Notes: a model not told the origin generated them from the letters alone. 64,000 bases of DNA from Nageia nagi (GCA_050084985.1 JBITNC010000001.1:5704001-5768000), one strand, 5' to 3'; shown: positions 48,684 to 60,709, counted from the first letter of the stretch. Made by a program: numbers and translations.

Positions 48684-48990
48684 GAGGGGCCATCGCCTTT
48701 GCTAAGCATGCGATCCCAAGGGGGGTTGTTACTTATGTACGGTGTGAGAACCCTAGTGGGGCTATCACCTTTGCTAGGTGTGCAAGCCCATTAAGGGGCA
48801 CCCTAGAGGGGTCATTACCTCTATTAGGCATGCGAGCCTGCAGACGGGTCATCGCCCATGCAGGATGCATGAACCCTAGAAGGGTTATCACACATGTAGG
48901 GCACACATGCCTTAGAGGGACCATCGCCCATGAAAGGTGCACAACCTCCCTATAGGTCATGCCACCCTTATGGGGCTACATAAATCCTAG
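48684..48990. repeat. GC-rich 36-bp minisatellite
   Basis: Units on the theme AGGGGCCATCGCC..TGCTAGGTGTGCGA.CCCTAG begin at about 48684, 48720, 48756, 48793 (short), 48805, 48844, 48880, 48916 and 48952. The usual spacing is 36 bases. The GC-rich character continues in looser form to about 49240. The sequence is far more GC-rich than its surroundings. Confidence 0.85.
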
Positions 48991-49249
48991 AGGGATGCAT
49001 TGGCCTCCCAAGGGAATCACATCACCCAAGTTGGCTACATAATCCCAAAGAGGGTAGGTGTTTCCTACAGGGTTGCAACCTCAGCCATGCCATGACCTCA
49101 ATCAACGGCAAGTTACTTTGCCTCCTCCTTCTCACCATAAGGGCCTACCACCACCTCCTAGCCCAACTCTTTTTGCACAACCACTCCCTTGGTCAGTCTT
49201 GCAAGCCTTCAAAACTCCTCCTCCTCTCCTCTAAATGTTAGGGTTATTC

Positions 49250-49890
49250 TTTAAAAAAAAAAAAGACTTGAGGCTATCTAAACCATGATTGTTCTTTGGC
49301 TTGATGGTGGTTTCTAGTTGAGCATATTTAATTCCTATTACCTTATTTAAAATATCTTTTCGACCCTCTAGATATACCTCTTATTTTTTTTTAGTCCACA
49401 TTTCCTTCTCACGATTAATGCATTTGGTGAAATAGTGGATTTTTATAATAATTTTCTAGAGTGGATGGATGGTAAATGCTTTCTTTGAATCCTCTTATCT
49501 TTGATGAGAAGAATAACTTATTTCTTAAATTATTTACCTCCTATTTATTTTGAATAATAATTTTGTTCCTTCCAAAGTCAAAGGAATTATAGTAATGGAA
49601 TTTATTAATACAAAAGAGTGTGTGGGTGTTAATATTAAAAAAAATAAAATGAAAGAGGAATATTTATGGATAAATATTTTTTTTGGGTGAGAAATATTTA
49701 TGGATAAATTGTTCCTAGATTATTTTTTAAATTGAGGGGGAGCATAAATCTTATGGATGTTATTATAAATATATATTTGTAGGTGTTATTATTCCAAACA
49801 TAACAAAAATTGTTCCCACATTATTTCTCACAAAATGGGCATTTTTTTCACTCACAAGCATGATGAGTTCTTTTTTTTTTCTAAAAATAA
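49250..49890. other. No gene seen
   Basis: AT-rich sequence of the 15.4-kb element. Direct repeats AATATTTATGGATAAAT occur near 49658 and 49695. Confidence 0.5.
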
Positions 49891-49899
49891 AGGGGGAGA

Positions 49900-50140
49900 T
49901 ATTTATTAATTTTTTCAACAAAGAGAGGTAAAGGAATAATTACTTTTTATGGAAAATATTGAGTAAAATTTATTGCACATATTTATTAATTTTTCAACAA
50001 GGAGAGGTAAAGCAATAATTACTTTTTTGTTAGCAATATTGAGTAAAATTTACTGTATGTATTTATTAATTTTTCAACAAGGAGAGGTAAAGCAATAATT
50101 TTTTTTGTGAACAATATTAAGTAAAATCTATTGCATTTAG
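49900..50140. repeat. Three 80-bp tandem repeats
   Basis: TATTTATTAATTTTTCAACA starts at 49900, 49980 and 50060, exactly 80 bases apart. Each is followed by AGGAGAGGTAAAGCAATAATT and ATTGAGTAAAATTTA-like text. Confidence 0.93.
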
Positions 50141-51274
50141 TGATAAAAAATTTTATGGGTTCCACTTATTATGGCCCACTACTTTATGTGGATTCCACTT
50201 GTTTTGGCCCATCATCTATGTTCCTCATAAGCCTTGAGTTGTAACTCCTTAATAAAACTACGCCTTAACCTAAAATTAAAAAATATATTTATATATGTTC
50301 TCTACCTTATGTCTAATGCATGTAGGATTTTTATATTTTTCACATGACTATTCATTCAAATAGTAAAAGCCAAAATGCTTTTTATGAGGACCTCTTCTTT
50401 TTGAAGTACAAGATTGATACCTTCTTTTTTATTAATGTATTTCATTTAAAAGAAAATAATTTTTTTTTGTTATTTCCAAACATCTATGGTTATGGATACA
50501 ATAACTATTATGACTATAAAGGTATAAGTTGTTATATTTAAAGGATGTTACTAATTTTTTGTAGCAATTATATGGTATTAAGTATTGTTTTACCCTAATA
50601 CTTTAAATAACTTATGTTGGTAACACCAAAATTAATTACTCTAAGCCTTAAGTTATGCATCTCAATATCACAATTTGGATATATGATATTTGATTTTATA
50701 CTTGGTAAAAGTATAATTATGTTTTCAAGAGTAAAACTTAATATTTACGACCTTGGCACTTCCATCTTAAAAATTATATATCCTTGTTTAAGGATTAATA
50801 CCATATTATTGAGAAGTTCTTTATTTTGTTACTATGACCAAATGTTTATTAATATATATTCTTTATCTAGGCAACAATATTACCTTCCATGCAATCGTAT
50901 TGCTAATAATGGATATTTATCAACATGTTTATCGATGGATGACCATTTCATTTTTACAGAATTGATAGAATTATGATTTGTAAATCTTGACTAATATGTA
51001 GTCAAGTTGGTATTATGTGGTATAAGGCTTGACTAGTGGTATATTCAAGTTCACATTTTGTAGTTTATGGCATACAGTTTATAATTCTTGACTTAATGGC
51101 ATTATTAATTTATAACTTGGTTAATGATAACATAATATATCACACCATGATGGTATTAACTTTTTTAAGAGAATATAAAGACTTCATAACCTTATCTATG
51201 TGAAAAATATTCATTGAATGATGAGATATTTTTTGTGCCACCATCATATTTGTAAGTAATTCATGCAGAATTAT
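50141..51274. other. No gene supported
   Basis: AT-rich. A 120-codon plus frame at 50614-50976 is Ile/Leu/Ser-rich without motifs and probably arises from composition. Confidence 0.45.
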
Positions 51275-51500
51275 GTGGTGACCTTACCGCTTGCATTAAT
51301 AATGCTTAGACATATTTTGTGTCATTGATTTCTTTTTCGTATAAATATATGGTGATCTTACTACTTACATTAATGATGCTTAGACATGTTTCATATCATC
51401 GATTTCTCTCACATATAAATATATGGTGACCTTACCACATGCATTAATAATTCTTAGATATGTGTGGTGTGATGATGCTTCCTATTCTCAGAAATAGGTT
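51275..51500. repeat. Three approximately 75-bp tandem repeats
   Basis: TGGTGACCTTACC(or T)AC begins at 51275, 51350 and 51424, followed each time by GCATTAATAATGCTTAGACAT and GATTTCT...ATAAATATA. A degenerate fourth start is at 51543. Confidence 0.9.
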
Positions 51501-51651
51501 CATATAGCTTGTGGTGAATATTTTATTTCTATAACAAATATATGGTGGCCTTACCACTAAACTTAATTGAGTTTACTATTTCACACCTACTTACTTCATT
51601 AAATGATAATAAATAGAGATCGTCATTTGAATGTGAAGGCATGAAATAGCC

Positions 51652-52135
51652 ATGGCAACTAGGTATCCAACATGTATTGGTTATGAAGAGTATCCAACAT
51701 GTATTGGTTATGAAGAGGATTATGTTCTACCTAATCCTCCATTGAATTTTCCACCCAATTCTCTACTCAATGTTCCACCCAATGCTTCACTTAATCCTCT
51801 GATCCATCCTCCTCCTAATCCTTTAATCCATGGTCAACTTAATACTTTAAACTATATTTGGACTAATTCTCTGGTTCATGTTACTCCGACTAACATTGAG
51901 GAAGGATCCTCATCTAGATTTATGGTCATTCTTTCTTCATTGGAGCATGAAATCTAATTTTTACACCAATAATTATATGCTACCAACTATAAATATGATT
52001 TGTTTAAAAGGAATAGAGTAGTGTGCAAGCAAGCCTTTGATTTACTCATGAAAGAGCGAACTAACTTGCAAATTGAGACTAACATGTTGGTTGAGCATTA
52101 TTCTATGCTTCATAAAGGAATTAAAATCTCTTAAG
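51652..52135 (+). pseudogene. Unknown P/N-rich and coiled-coil frame in the 15.4-kb element
   Basis: The frame opens at the ATG at 51652 with a duplicated eight-to-nine-residue unit (YPTCIGYEE twice), then a region of short repeats (NPPLNFPPNSLLNVPPN, NPLIH) to about residue 70. A stop at 51955-51957 interrupts it, but the same frame continues to about 52135 with a helix-rich segment (KERTNLQIETNMLVEHY), probably a coiled coil. I do not recognise it. Its place, between a long leader and the end of the internal region of a retroelement, would suit a gag-like protein of a non-autonomous element; no capsid or zinc-knuckle motif supports that. Confidence 0.35.
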
Positions 52136-52599
52136 CTTAATGCTACTCCTAAAAATCCTTAAATCATTCGTAAAATACTATGTTAAGTACTATCTACTAG
52201 TTGCTATTAGTTACGAGCAAAAATTTTTTTTAAGCAACATCTATTTGGTTGCTTTCTACTGTATAAATAATAGTATTTATAACAATATATATATATATAT
52301 ATATATTATAAGTTTTGGTTCATCTTCATTAACATTTCAATAAATGCCTTAAATTGATTGATAATAATCTTATGGATTAAGCAATCAATAATTAAGTCTT
52401 CTACATTCTTTATAGAGACTTAAATAATGATGCAAATTGACAATATATAAAAACCTTGTGTAATTATAACTTGATGGATTATTTTTCCATTTTATGAAGT
52501 TATGTTGCTTCTTTGTTAAGAAGTTCTATCCATGTTTATGGATGTTTGAAAAGATAATATGGAAAATTTTATTCCTCTTTATGTTCTTTGCTAAAGAGT

Positions 52600-52785
52600 T
52601 CTTGGAGTGGTTAAAAAGGTTCTACCTTCTCCATGATTACTAAGTATTGGAGTGATTAAAAAAATTCAACCTTTTTCATAATTACCAAGTCTTGGAGTGG
52701 TTGAAAAGGTTTGAACTTCTTCGTAATTGTTAAATTTTGGAGTGGTTCAAAAGGCTTTTCCTTCTTCACATTGTAATCTTTTAAC
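52600..52785 (+). repeat. 45-bp tandem repeat, four units
   Basis: TTGGAGTGGTT(A/G/C)AAAAGG begins at 52602, 52647, 52692 and 52737, an exact 45-base period. The repeated unit continues CTTCTTCNNAATTNNTAAG. It matches, in the element's sense, the 48-bp repeat of copia C (57505-57842, opposite strand). Confidence 0.9.
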
Positions 52786-53037
52786 TTTGACAAAAAATTG
52801 AATCCATATTATTGGATTAATACTACCTTCTTCCATCATATACATCTTAACTAGTAGCATGGTTAAGATGGTATTTTTCATGATTAATGACTTGGGCATC
52901 TTGAATAAAAGTTATAATCAAGTTGACATTTTTGTTATCTAGGTTATAGTATTGTTGTTAGAAATCTTAACTCTCTAATTCAACATGTTTATAAATGGAT
53001 AAAAATATATGCATTTTAAGATGGTATTTGATGCTTG

Positions 53038-53042
53038 CAAAC
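53038..53042. repeat. Left TSD of copia C (CAAAC)
   Basis: Exact match to 60705-60709 after the right LTR. Confidence 0.92.
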
Positions 53043-53509
53043 TCAAGAATTAACCCTTTTTGAATTAACTTATAATCTCCCAAGATCTCAAGAAGACACT
53101 TTCAACATCAACAAAATAGCACAATAACTAAATTCAATCACATAAATAACATAAGATATAAAATGGTTACTCCCTCCTTAAGAGTACATCTAGTAACAAA
53201 GATCTTATTCTCAAATACCTCTCTTACAAAATCTCTTCTCTCTCACACACATTCAAAACCTATAGCAAAGTTTGCATTACAATGATGTAACTAGAGAAAG
53301 AGAGTTTTCTTTTATAAGAAGAAACCCACTCTATAATTAATCCCTTTTCTATTTTTAATATTTTACCTATTTTTAAACTCATACCTATTTTTAATCCTTC
53401 TCCTATTTTTATTCCTTTAATACTTCAAGGTATCTAATTCTACTTTAAGTATTAAGTGAATTTATATTAAGGAGTAATATTACATAATAGTACATTACAA
53501 ATTTTAACA
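53043..53509 (-). repeat. Copia C 3' LTR
   Basis: 467 bp; aligns with 60234-60704 (for example CAAGATCTCAAGAA.ACTTTCAA, ATAACATAAGATATAAA.TG, CTAGAGAA.G..GAG). In element sense it begins TGTTAAAATT, after the purine run AAAAAGGAG. Confidence 0.94.
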
Positions 53510-54210
53510 CTCCTTTTTAATATAATATTGGGATAGAGTGTAGAGAGAAGAAGAAAGATAGAGTAAGAGAGAGGTCTCTTTCAAAGAGATACAAGTAGAG
53601 ATAAAAACTTTTACATCATTGAGAAATAAGAAAGATCTTAGTTTGAGACTCATTACAATATTATTTGACAAAATGGTTTACAATACAATCATTAACCATA
53701 ATTGGTTTCACTGTAAGTGTAGTTGATTAGCATTGAATTGACATATGAGTGTTAATGAGCTTGCCCACATGAAGTAAGTAACTTGCACTCTCAATATGAA
53801 ACTTGCAAGCTACAAGAAGCTTATAAAAAATATTAGTTAGATGTATCATATAACATTCATATCAATCATAAGATAAATGAACTAAGTAATGCCATCCATA
53901 AACTGATCAATGATGCACTATAAGTCATCACAAAGATGCCAAGCCAATACTTATAGTCATCTGTTGTATATAAAAATATGTGTTGATCAACAACAAAAAT
54001 GTATATGTGCATATATAATTTACTCATATATAGATAACTAAATAGTGCTAACAAATATATACTGATCGATTCCTCACATAGTGATAACAAAATAAAATGT
54101 ACCATGAGTTTCTCACATAAAGCAAACTAACCATGAAGGTGTACATTTAGATCAATAATATACAATAAAAAAATCCTACTAAAGATGAAGTTATCATCAT
54201 AAACATGAAT
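53510..54210 (-). other. Copia C post-pol region with partial duplication
   Basis: It contains the shared post-pol block (53690-53900). The segment from about 53916 (GCACTATAAGTCATCA, CAATACTTATAGTCATCT) onward is partly repeated at about 54388 (ACACTATAAGTCATCA, CATACTTATAGTTACC), so the end of pol with its purine-rich tail and TGAATTCAACAAGAATTC-like text appears twice (near 54210 and 54520). Confidence 0.75.
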
Positions 54211-57200
54211 TCAACCTTCACTTCTCCTTGAGAAAAACTTCACTACCATAAGAAACATTCAAAGTATGCACAACAAAGTTTCTAAAGCAACCAGTGAATA
54301 AATCAGGAGAGACAAAGTTAGATGAATACAGTTGTGGTTGTTGCATCAAGAAATGTCTCCTTGATATAATGTGCTTGGATTTGAGGTACACTATAAGTCA
54401 TCATTAAGATTTCAAGCCCATACTTATAGTTACCAAATAAAGAAATGCATAAAAAAAGTATACAAAATAAACAAAAGTTGAAAAACTTTATTAAGAAGGA
54501 AGAAATTACAATGGATTCAACAAGAATTCAACATTTACTCTTTTTTTGAAGAAAAATTCATGAACCTAATAGATTCCCTTAGCTTACATAACTAAACTTC
54601 AAGAAGGGGCTTGATGAACAAATTAGTAGAGTTTAGGAATGATGGACAATACTGCAAGTGTAAAAGACCATCTAAAACCTTCTCTTTGATGAAGTGGGCT
54701 TGGATTTCTATATGTTTTATTCTCTGATGGAAAATAGGATTCTTTTCTAAAGCAATAGTTGAATGATTATTTGAAAAAATTTGATATTGATGAACTTGTT
54801 CATACCTTATTTTTTTCAGAAGATGCCTTAACCAAATGGCCTCTTGAGATGCAATTGAAATTGTATGATATTCAACCTTAGTGGTGGAGAGAGAAGCAGT
54901 AGGTTGCTTCTTAAATACTCAAGAGATAGCATCTAAACCAATGCTAAATACATAAAAAAAGGTTGATTTTCTATCATCTTTATCTACCCCATAGTTAGAA
55001 TATGAGAATCATGAGAGAACAAATGAGGGCAACTTATCATACTTGAGAGCAAGATCTGTAGTGCCCGTAACATACCTTAAAATTTGTTTAACAACATTGA
55101 AGTACTCAACATATGGTTTTTGCATAAAGTGAGCCATCAAATTCATAAAAAAAGTAATATCTGACCTAGAGATAGTCAAATAAAGAAGATTACCAATTAG
55201 TTATCTATAAGCCATAGCATCTATTAATTGAGAGTTAGAACTAAGAGATAAAGTGATACCAAAAGAGAATGATATTGAAACATGCTTGCATTCCTCCATT
55301 TAAAAATTTTACAAAATATCTAAGATATACTTGGATTGACTAAGATAAGTACAATCCTTGTATTGGTACACTTGCATACCAAGGTAGTAGTGCAATAGAC
55401 CAAAATCAATCATTTCAAAAGTTACCTTAAGTTTGGATATGCAATCTTGTATGAAGACTATATTATTTTCTGTAATTAACAAATCATCTACATAGAGAAG
55501 AATTGAGATCAAATCTTGTCCTTGGTTGAGCACATAAAGATCTAGGTTAGAGAAACATTTAGAAAAATCAATATCCTCAAAGTATCCTAAAATATTTTTA
55601 TACCAGGCCTTAGGTGCTTGCTTAAGTCCATACAAATACTTCTTTAACTTGCACATAAAATATTCTTTACCTTCCATGATAAACCCTTTTGGTTGGTTCA
55701 TATAGATTTCTACATCTAATTCACCATTGAGAAAAGCACTCTTAACATAAAGTTGTAAAACTTTCTATCTTTGAGCTACTGAAAGAGTAAGGATTACCTT
55801 GACAGTAGGCATCTTTACCACTAGAGCAAATATTTCCTCATAAGCAACTTTATATTTTTTAGCAAAATCTTTAGCTACTAACCTTACTTTGTATTTTTCA
55901 ATCTCTCTAATTAAATTATATTTGACCTTATAAATCCATTTATTTTCAATCACATTCATTATTAGGACAAGGAACTAAATTTTAAGTTTGATTCTTCATT
56001 AGAGCCTCATACTCTACATTCATTGCATTCATTCAACACTTGTGCTTTGAAGCTTCTTTGTAGGATGAGGGCTCATTCTTGTAATCAATTTTACCAAATA
56101 ATGATTTATTAATGGTCATACTCCTTGTTATCCTTTGTATTGAAGAGTTTTATTCCTTAGGTGATAAATCCATACTGAAATCTAACTAGTTAGGAGCAAT
56201 AGAAGAATCATGACCCTCATCAAGGTTCTCATAAGAAGCAAATTCTTTAGGTAGTTCATTGAACTTTACATCCCTTGACACAAAGATTGCATGGGAGGAA
56301 GGTTGGTATAGCTAGTAGCCTCTATGTAGATTGTTATAACCTACAAAGATACAATTTTCAGATCTTTTATCAAGCTTCTTTTTCTCAGGAACAACAAAGG
56401 CTTAAGTATCACAATCAAAGATCCTAAAGTGAGAGATGTTAGGTTTCTCTTCTATTCATACCTCATACAGAGTTTTACCTTCAACTAATTTCATGAGAAA
56501 CCTATTTAAGATGTAGATTATAATATTTGTAGCTTCACCCTATAAGAAGCTAGAAAGATCTCCCAACATACATATTACCATTGAATGGTTCTATTCTTCC
56601 TTTTGATTACACCATTATGTTAAGGAGTGTAAGAGATAGTAAACTACCTATTGACTTCATACTTGTTACAATAATTATTGAATTCATTACTATTATACTC
56701 ACCCCATTATCATATCTCAATCATCTTGATTTTGAATCTAGATTGATTTTCTACCAAGGCTTTGAAATCTTTAAAGCTATCAAAGGTTTGATCCTTGTGT
56801 TCTAGAAGATAACCAAATTTCATTTTAAAAAATTTATTGATAAAGGTTAAGACATAATATGCTCCCCTAAACAACATATTTAGAAACATACCAATCAAAT
56901 ATGAAAGCACAAGCTAAAAAGGTTTAGTTGCAGTTGTTTCCTTATCTTTCTCACATATATACACTACCATAAGAAATTGTTTATCTAAAATATGGTTATG
57001 CATATTTTTAGAAAGGTCAAACAAATTACCTTTACCAACTTCCAAACTCATAGTCATTACATTGTTTCTAACAACTAATGAACCATTCATGAGGGAAGTT
57101 TCAAATATAAGACAATCATTAAGGCATTTTGATCACAAAATCAAAAGCTATACAAAAGCCTTCAATCAAATGCCTTATTTAGTATGCTAGAAGATAAGAT

Positions 57201-58081
57201 TTACTTGACCATGATATGAAAGCCATAATTCAACTTCTCTAAAGAGACAAACAAATAGTAAATAATGCCAACTTGACCATGCTACTAGTCAAGATGCAAA
57301 TGATAGATGAAGGTAGCATTAATCCATTAACAAGGATTCAACTTCCAACAATGCATAAATACACTTCCAGTAATATAAGTAAATTGGCATTTATCCATAA
57401 TGGATAAACTTCCTTCTCATCGAAGTAAAGTGGCATATGATGAATCTTTTTAATTCTGTAGATGGGGTGAACCACTCTATCAAATTTTCAACCTCCATCA
57501 AATTTCAACCATAGAGAAGGGAGAACCTTTTTAACCATTCCATTAAAACTTTGCAACTATGGATAAGGGAAAACATTTTAACTACTCCATTAAAAAATTT
57601 CAAATATGGAGAAGGGAAAATCTTTTTAACCACTTCATCAAAACTTTGCAACAATGGAGATGGGTGAACCTTTTAACTACTCCATCAAAAACTTACAACC
57701 ATGGAGAAGGGTGAACATTTTAACTACTCCATCAAAAAATTTGTACCTATGGAGAAGGAAAAACCTTTTAACTACTCTATCAAAATTTACAATCATGGAG
57801 AAGGGGGAACATTTTTAACCACTCCATCAAAACTTGCAACTAAGGATATCAACAAGTGCATTATCTTTATTTAGCAATAGTTTTTATCCAACCAAAGATA
57901 CAAGAAAAAAATTCATAATTATATAAACTAATTTGCATATTTGAATCATAATCCATAAAAATATGATCATTAAAACATATGTATCATTATTGCAAACTAA
58001 GTCTTTACATGAGCAAAGATAATCAACATGTGCATAATCAGATATCCATATATCCAACATTTTATCATCACTAAATATCAC
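54211..58081 (-). pseudogene. Copia C pol relic
   Basis: On minus, from 58081: a protease-like stretch (DKMLDIWISDYAHVDYLCSCK, compare WI.DSGCS.H.CP.KDWF, with the catalytic DSG lost), then the 48-bp repeat, then remains of the pre-integrase zinc region. The integrase core is at 56710-56900 (GAYYVLTFINKFFKMKFGYLLEHK) and the integrase end at 56240-56600. RT occupies 55309-55960 with KWIYKVKYN, VRLVAKDFAK, YGLKQAPKAWYKN and an intact YVDD at 55483-55494. RNase H is at 54550-55250, with a duplicated end down to 54211. Stops and frameshifts occur in every domain, but RT at 55309-55701 is still an unbroken 130-residue frame. Confidence 0.92.
57505..57842 (-). repeat. 48-bp minisatellite in copia C, seven or more units
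   Basis: ATGGAGAAGGG recurs at about 57511, 57559, 57606, 57654, 57701, 57749 and 57795 (spacing 46-48), separated by (A)ACC(A)TTTTAACTACTCCATCAAAA. Forty-eight bases equal 16 codons, and several units stay open in element sense (LMEWLK..). The same unit, at 45 bp, is in the host element at 52600-52785. Confidence 0.9.
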
Positions 58082-60220
58082 TTGAAGAAGATAATAATTG
58101 AGGTTGTTTTCTTATAAATTAGGCCTTCACCTAGATGCCCTTAAGGAATTCAGGTTCTATCAATCCTCAACTAGTTTACCTTATGCAATAATATACTCTC
58201 ACAAGGAGAAGTACTAGCTATTTTTTAAGGTTATGATGTATGTTGGATCGACCAAATTAATTATCTTGATTAAATTTTTAATTTTTCTCTTAGGTTATTG
58301 GGATGATACCTGAATGGATGGGTAAACATGTGGTATCACTACACACATGCCTACCCATCTATATGGAGTTAAATCCAAACCAACAGAAGACTTAAGGGAA
58401 TTAAGAAGTATGAACTTTTCACCACTTGGATTGTTGGATTAAAAAGCTCCAGTCTACCTTATCCTCATCTCATGTCTCCTCAAATAAGTCATGTTGCAAA
58501 AAAAAATATGCGAATGTATTCATTTTAGGGGGAAGCAATTTTCAATGTTTGTGTACTTTGCATATAAAGTAAAAATGCAAAATAAATAAAGTGCCTTCGA
58601 AAAATGAAATTACATCCCACATCATCCATAAGTATGAACTATAGAGTCCAATGGATTTTGTTACAACCCCTAATGGATCTCTTCATAAAAGTTCATTAAT
58701 CTTTAGTAACAACAAATGAACCTAAGAGTCTAATGGGTTTTGTCACAACCCCTAATGGAACTCTTTACAAAGGTTTATAAAAAATGAGAAATTCTCCCTC
58801 TTATTGCTTAAAAAATGGACTTAATATAATTTCCTATTTGCAATTTATCATCAAAAATTAAAACAAAAATATTTAAGAAAACTTCATCCATTCACATGCA
58901 TTAGGACATAATATTAGATCATGCATTTAAATTTTTTATCCACTTAGCAAAAAACATGCACTAGGACAAAAAATTAAAGCGTGCATTTAAATTTTTTATC
59001 CAACCACATGTGTGTATCAAACATGCATTAAGATAAAATAACATTAATTCATGCATACATTAATTCATCCATGCATACTTAACATTAAATTATGCATAAT
59101 TAATTAACATTAATTTATGCATGCATAATTAATTCCTCACTTTTTATCTTAAAAACATGCTAAAATAAATTCCTTAAGAATAACTTGTACTTAAAGTAAA
59201 AATAGCAAATAAGAAAATATTAAGCTAAAAAATACTTAAAATTATCCCAAAACAATAATTCATACTTATTTAAAAAAAATAAAAAAAATCCCTCTTTTTT
59301 TTAAAAGATTCCTCTTAAAAATAAAAACACTTAGAAAATAGGAACTCCCCCATTTTTCAAAAAAAAAAAACAAACAAAATCTCCCCCTTCTTTTTAAGAA
59401 ATTTGCCTCTTAAAAAAATAGGAACAATGTTTTTAAAAAACTTATATATATAATATATATATTAAAAAATATTATTTAAATATTAATTTTTTTTAAAACC
59501 AAAATAAAAAAAAGGAAAGGGGGTGGCCCAATGTGCCCTTGGGCAGTGTTGCACCACCACAAGGCAGCCAGCGCGCACCCTTGGCTGGCGTGCACTCTCG
59601 AGCTATGCATGGCTCATTTTTTTGTTTCAAATAATTTTTATTTTTATTTTAAAAAAATAATAAAATTGTAAAAAAAATAAAAATACAATTTTTTTAAATA
59701 TATAAAACTGTAAAAAAAATAAAAAATACAGTTTTTCTCAAATTGTAAAAAAACAGTTTATATTTTATTTTTACAGACATAGTAGTAATGTAAATTTTTT
59801 GCAACAATAGTATTATACTAAAAAAAATTACAAAAATTTTACTCAATTTTACACTAAGTAAAAACTTGCAAATTTAAGCTATAATAATCAATTATGGCTA
59901 AATTTAAGCAAATTTAATTAAAACTTGCACATTATTGCTACACATTAGGCAATTTACTTAAAAAATTGCAACTAAAATAATGCATAGCAATAACATTAGA
60001 TTAAACTAACATGTTAGTATAGCGATATATTATCTACTTTAATCAAACTTTGCTAGCCTTAACCTCATCATCATAGAACCAAAAAGGTTAGTAATAAAAG
60101 CAAAATTTGACAAAGAAAAGGTAAGAGATTATATCTTCAAACCTTTTTACCTCAACAAAGTAGATGGAGAAAGAAGAGGATTGGACCTTCAAAGATGTTG
60201 AAGAGAAGCCTCCAAAAAAA
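58082..60220 (-). other. Copia C leader; no gag recognised
   Basis: Over 2 kb of AT-rich sequence. It includes an approximately 80-bp direct repeat (GTCCAATGGATTTTGTTACA near 58647 and GTCTAATGGGTTTTGTCACA near 58729, both followed by ACCCCTAATGGA), another around CATGCATTAGGACATAA and CATGCACTAGGACAAAA (58897, 58966), and a small GC-rich island at 59520-59610. The expected gag text is absent, so gag was either deleted or is decayed beyond recognition. Confidence 0.6.
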
Positions 60221-60232
60221 GCTTTGATACCA
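60221..60232 (-). promoter_or_regulatory. Copia C primer-binding site
   Basis: The minus strand reads TGGTATCAAAGC adjacent to the 5' LTR end, identical to the site of the host element at 47700-47711. Confidence 0.9.
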
Positions 60233-60233
60233 C

Positions 60234-60704
60234 TTAAAGAATTAATCCTATCTGAATTAACTTCTAATCTTCCAAGATCTCAAGAAAGCACTTTCAAAAT
60301 CAACACAATAGCATAATAACTAAAGCCAATCACACAAATAACACAAGATATAAAGTGATTCCTCTCTCCTTGGGAGTACATCCACTAATTAAGATCTTAT
60401 TTTCAAGGACCTCTCTTACAAAATCTTTTCTCTTTCACACACTCTAAACCTATAGCAAAGCTTGCATTACAATTATGTAACTAGAGAAGGGGAGGATTCT
60501 TCTCTTTTTATAAGAAGAAACTTACTCTATAATTAATCCTTTTTTATGTTTAATCCTTTACCTATTTTTAAACTCATACTTATTTTTAATCCTTCTCCTA
60601 TTTTTATTCTCTTAATGCTTTAAGTCATCTAATGATACTTTAAGTATTAAGTGAATTTACATTAAGAAGAAATATTACACAATATTACATTACAAATTCT
60701 AACA
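60234..60704 (-). repeat. Copia C 5' LTR
   Basis: 471 bp. In element sense it starts TGTTAGAATT; the far end has decayed from TTTCA to TTTAA. It is the partner of 53043-53509. Confidence 0.94.
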
Positions 60705-60709
60705 CAAAC
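60705..60709. repeat. Right TSD of copia C (CAAAC)
   Basis: Exact duplicate of 53038-53042. Confidence 0.92.

Larger units (their letters stand above)
53043..60704 (-). mobile_element. Copia C: Ty1/copia element nested in the 15.4-kb element
   Basis: A 7.66-kb element flanked by a perfect CAAAC duplication, with LTRs 53043-53509 and 60234-60704. Minus-strand order: 5' LTR, primer site (60221-60232), a long AT-rich leader, a decayed protease-like segment (about 58000-58080), the 48-bp repeat, integrase, RT, RNase H, the post-pol block and the 3' LTR. A gag domain was not recognised. The element lies in the opposite orientation to its host element and must be younger than it. Confidence 0.94.

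Noticed and set aside
50614-50976. A 120-codon plus-strand frame as a gene
   Set aside because: Low-complexity Ile/Leu/Ser content, no motif, AT-rich context, and no sign of conservation in the related copia C leader.
57505-57842. The 48-bp repeats as a CRISPR-like array
   Set aside because: Whole units repeat without unique spacers, in a plant retrotransposon.
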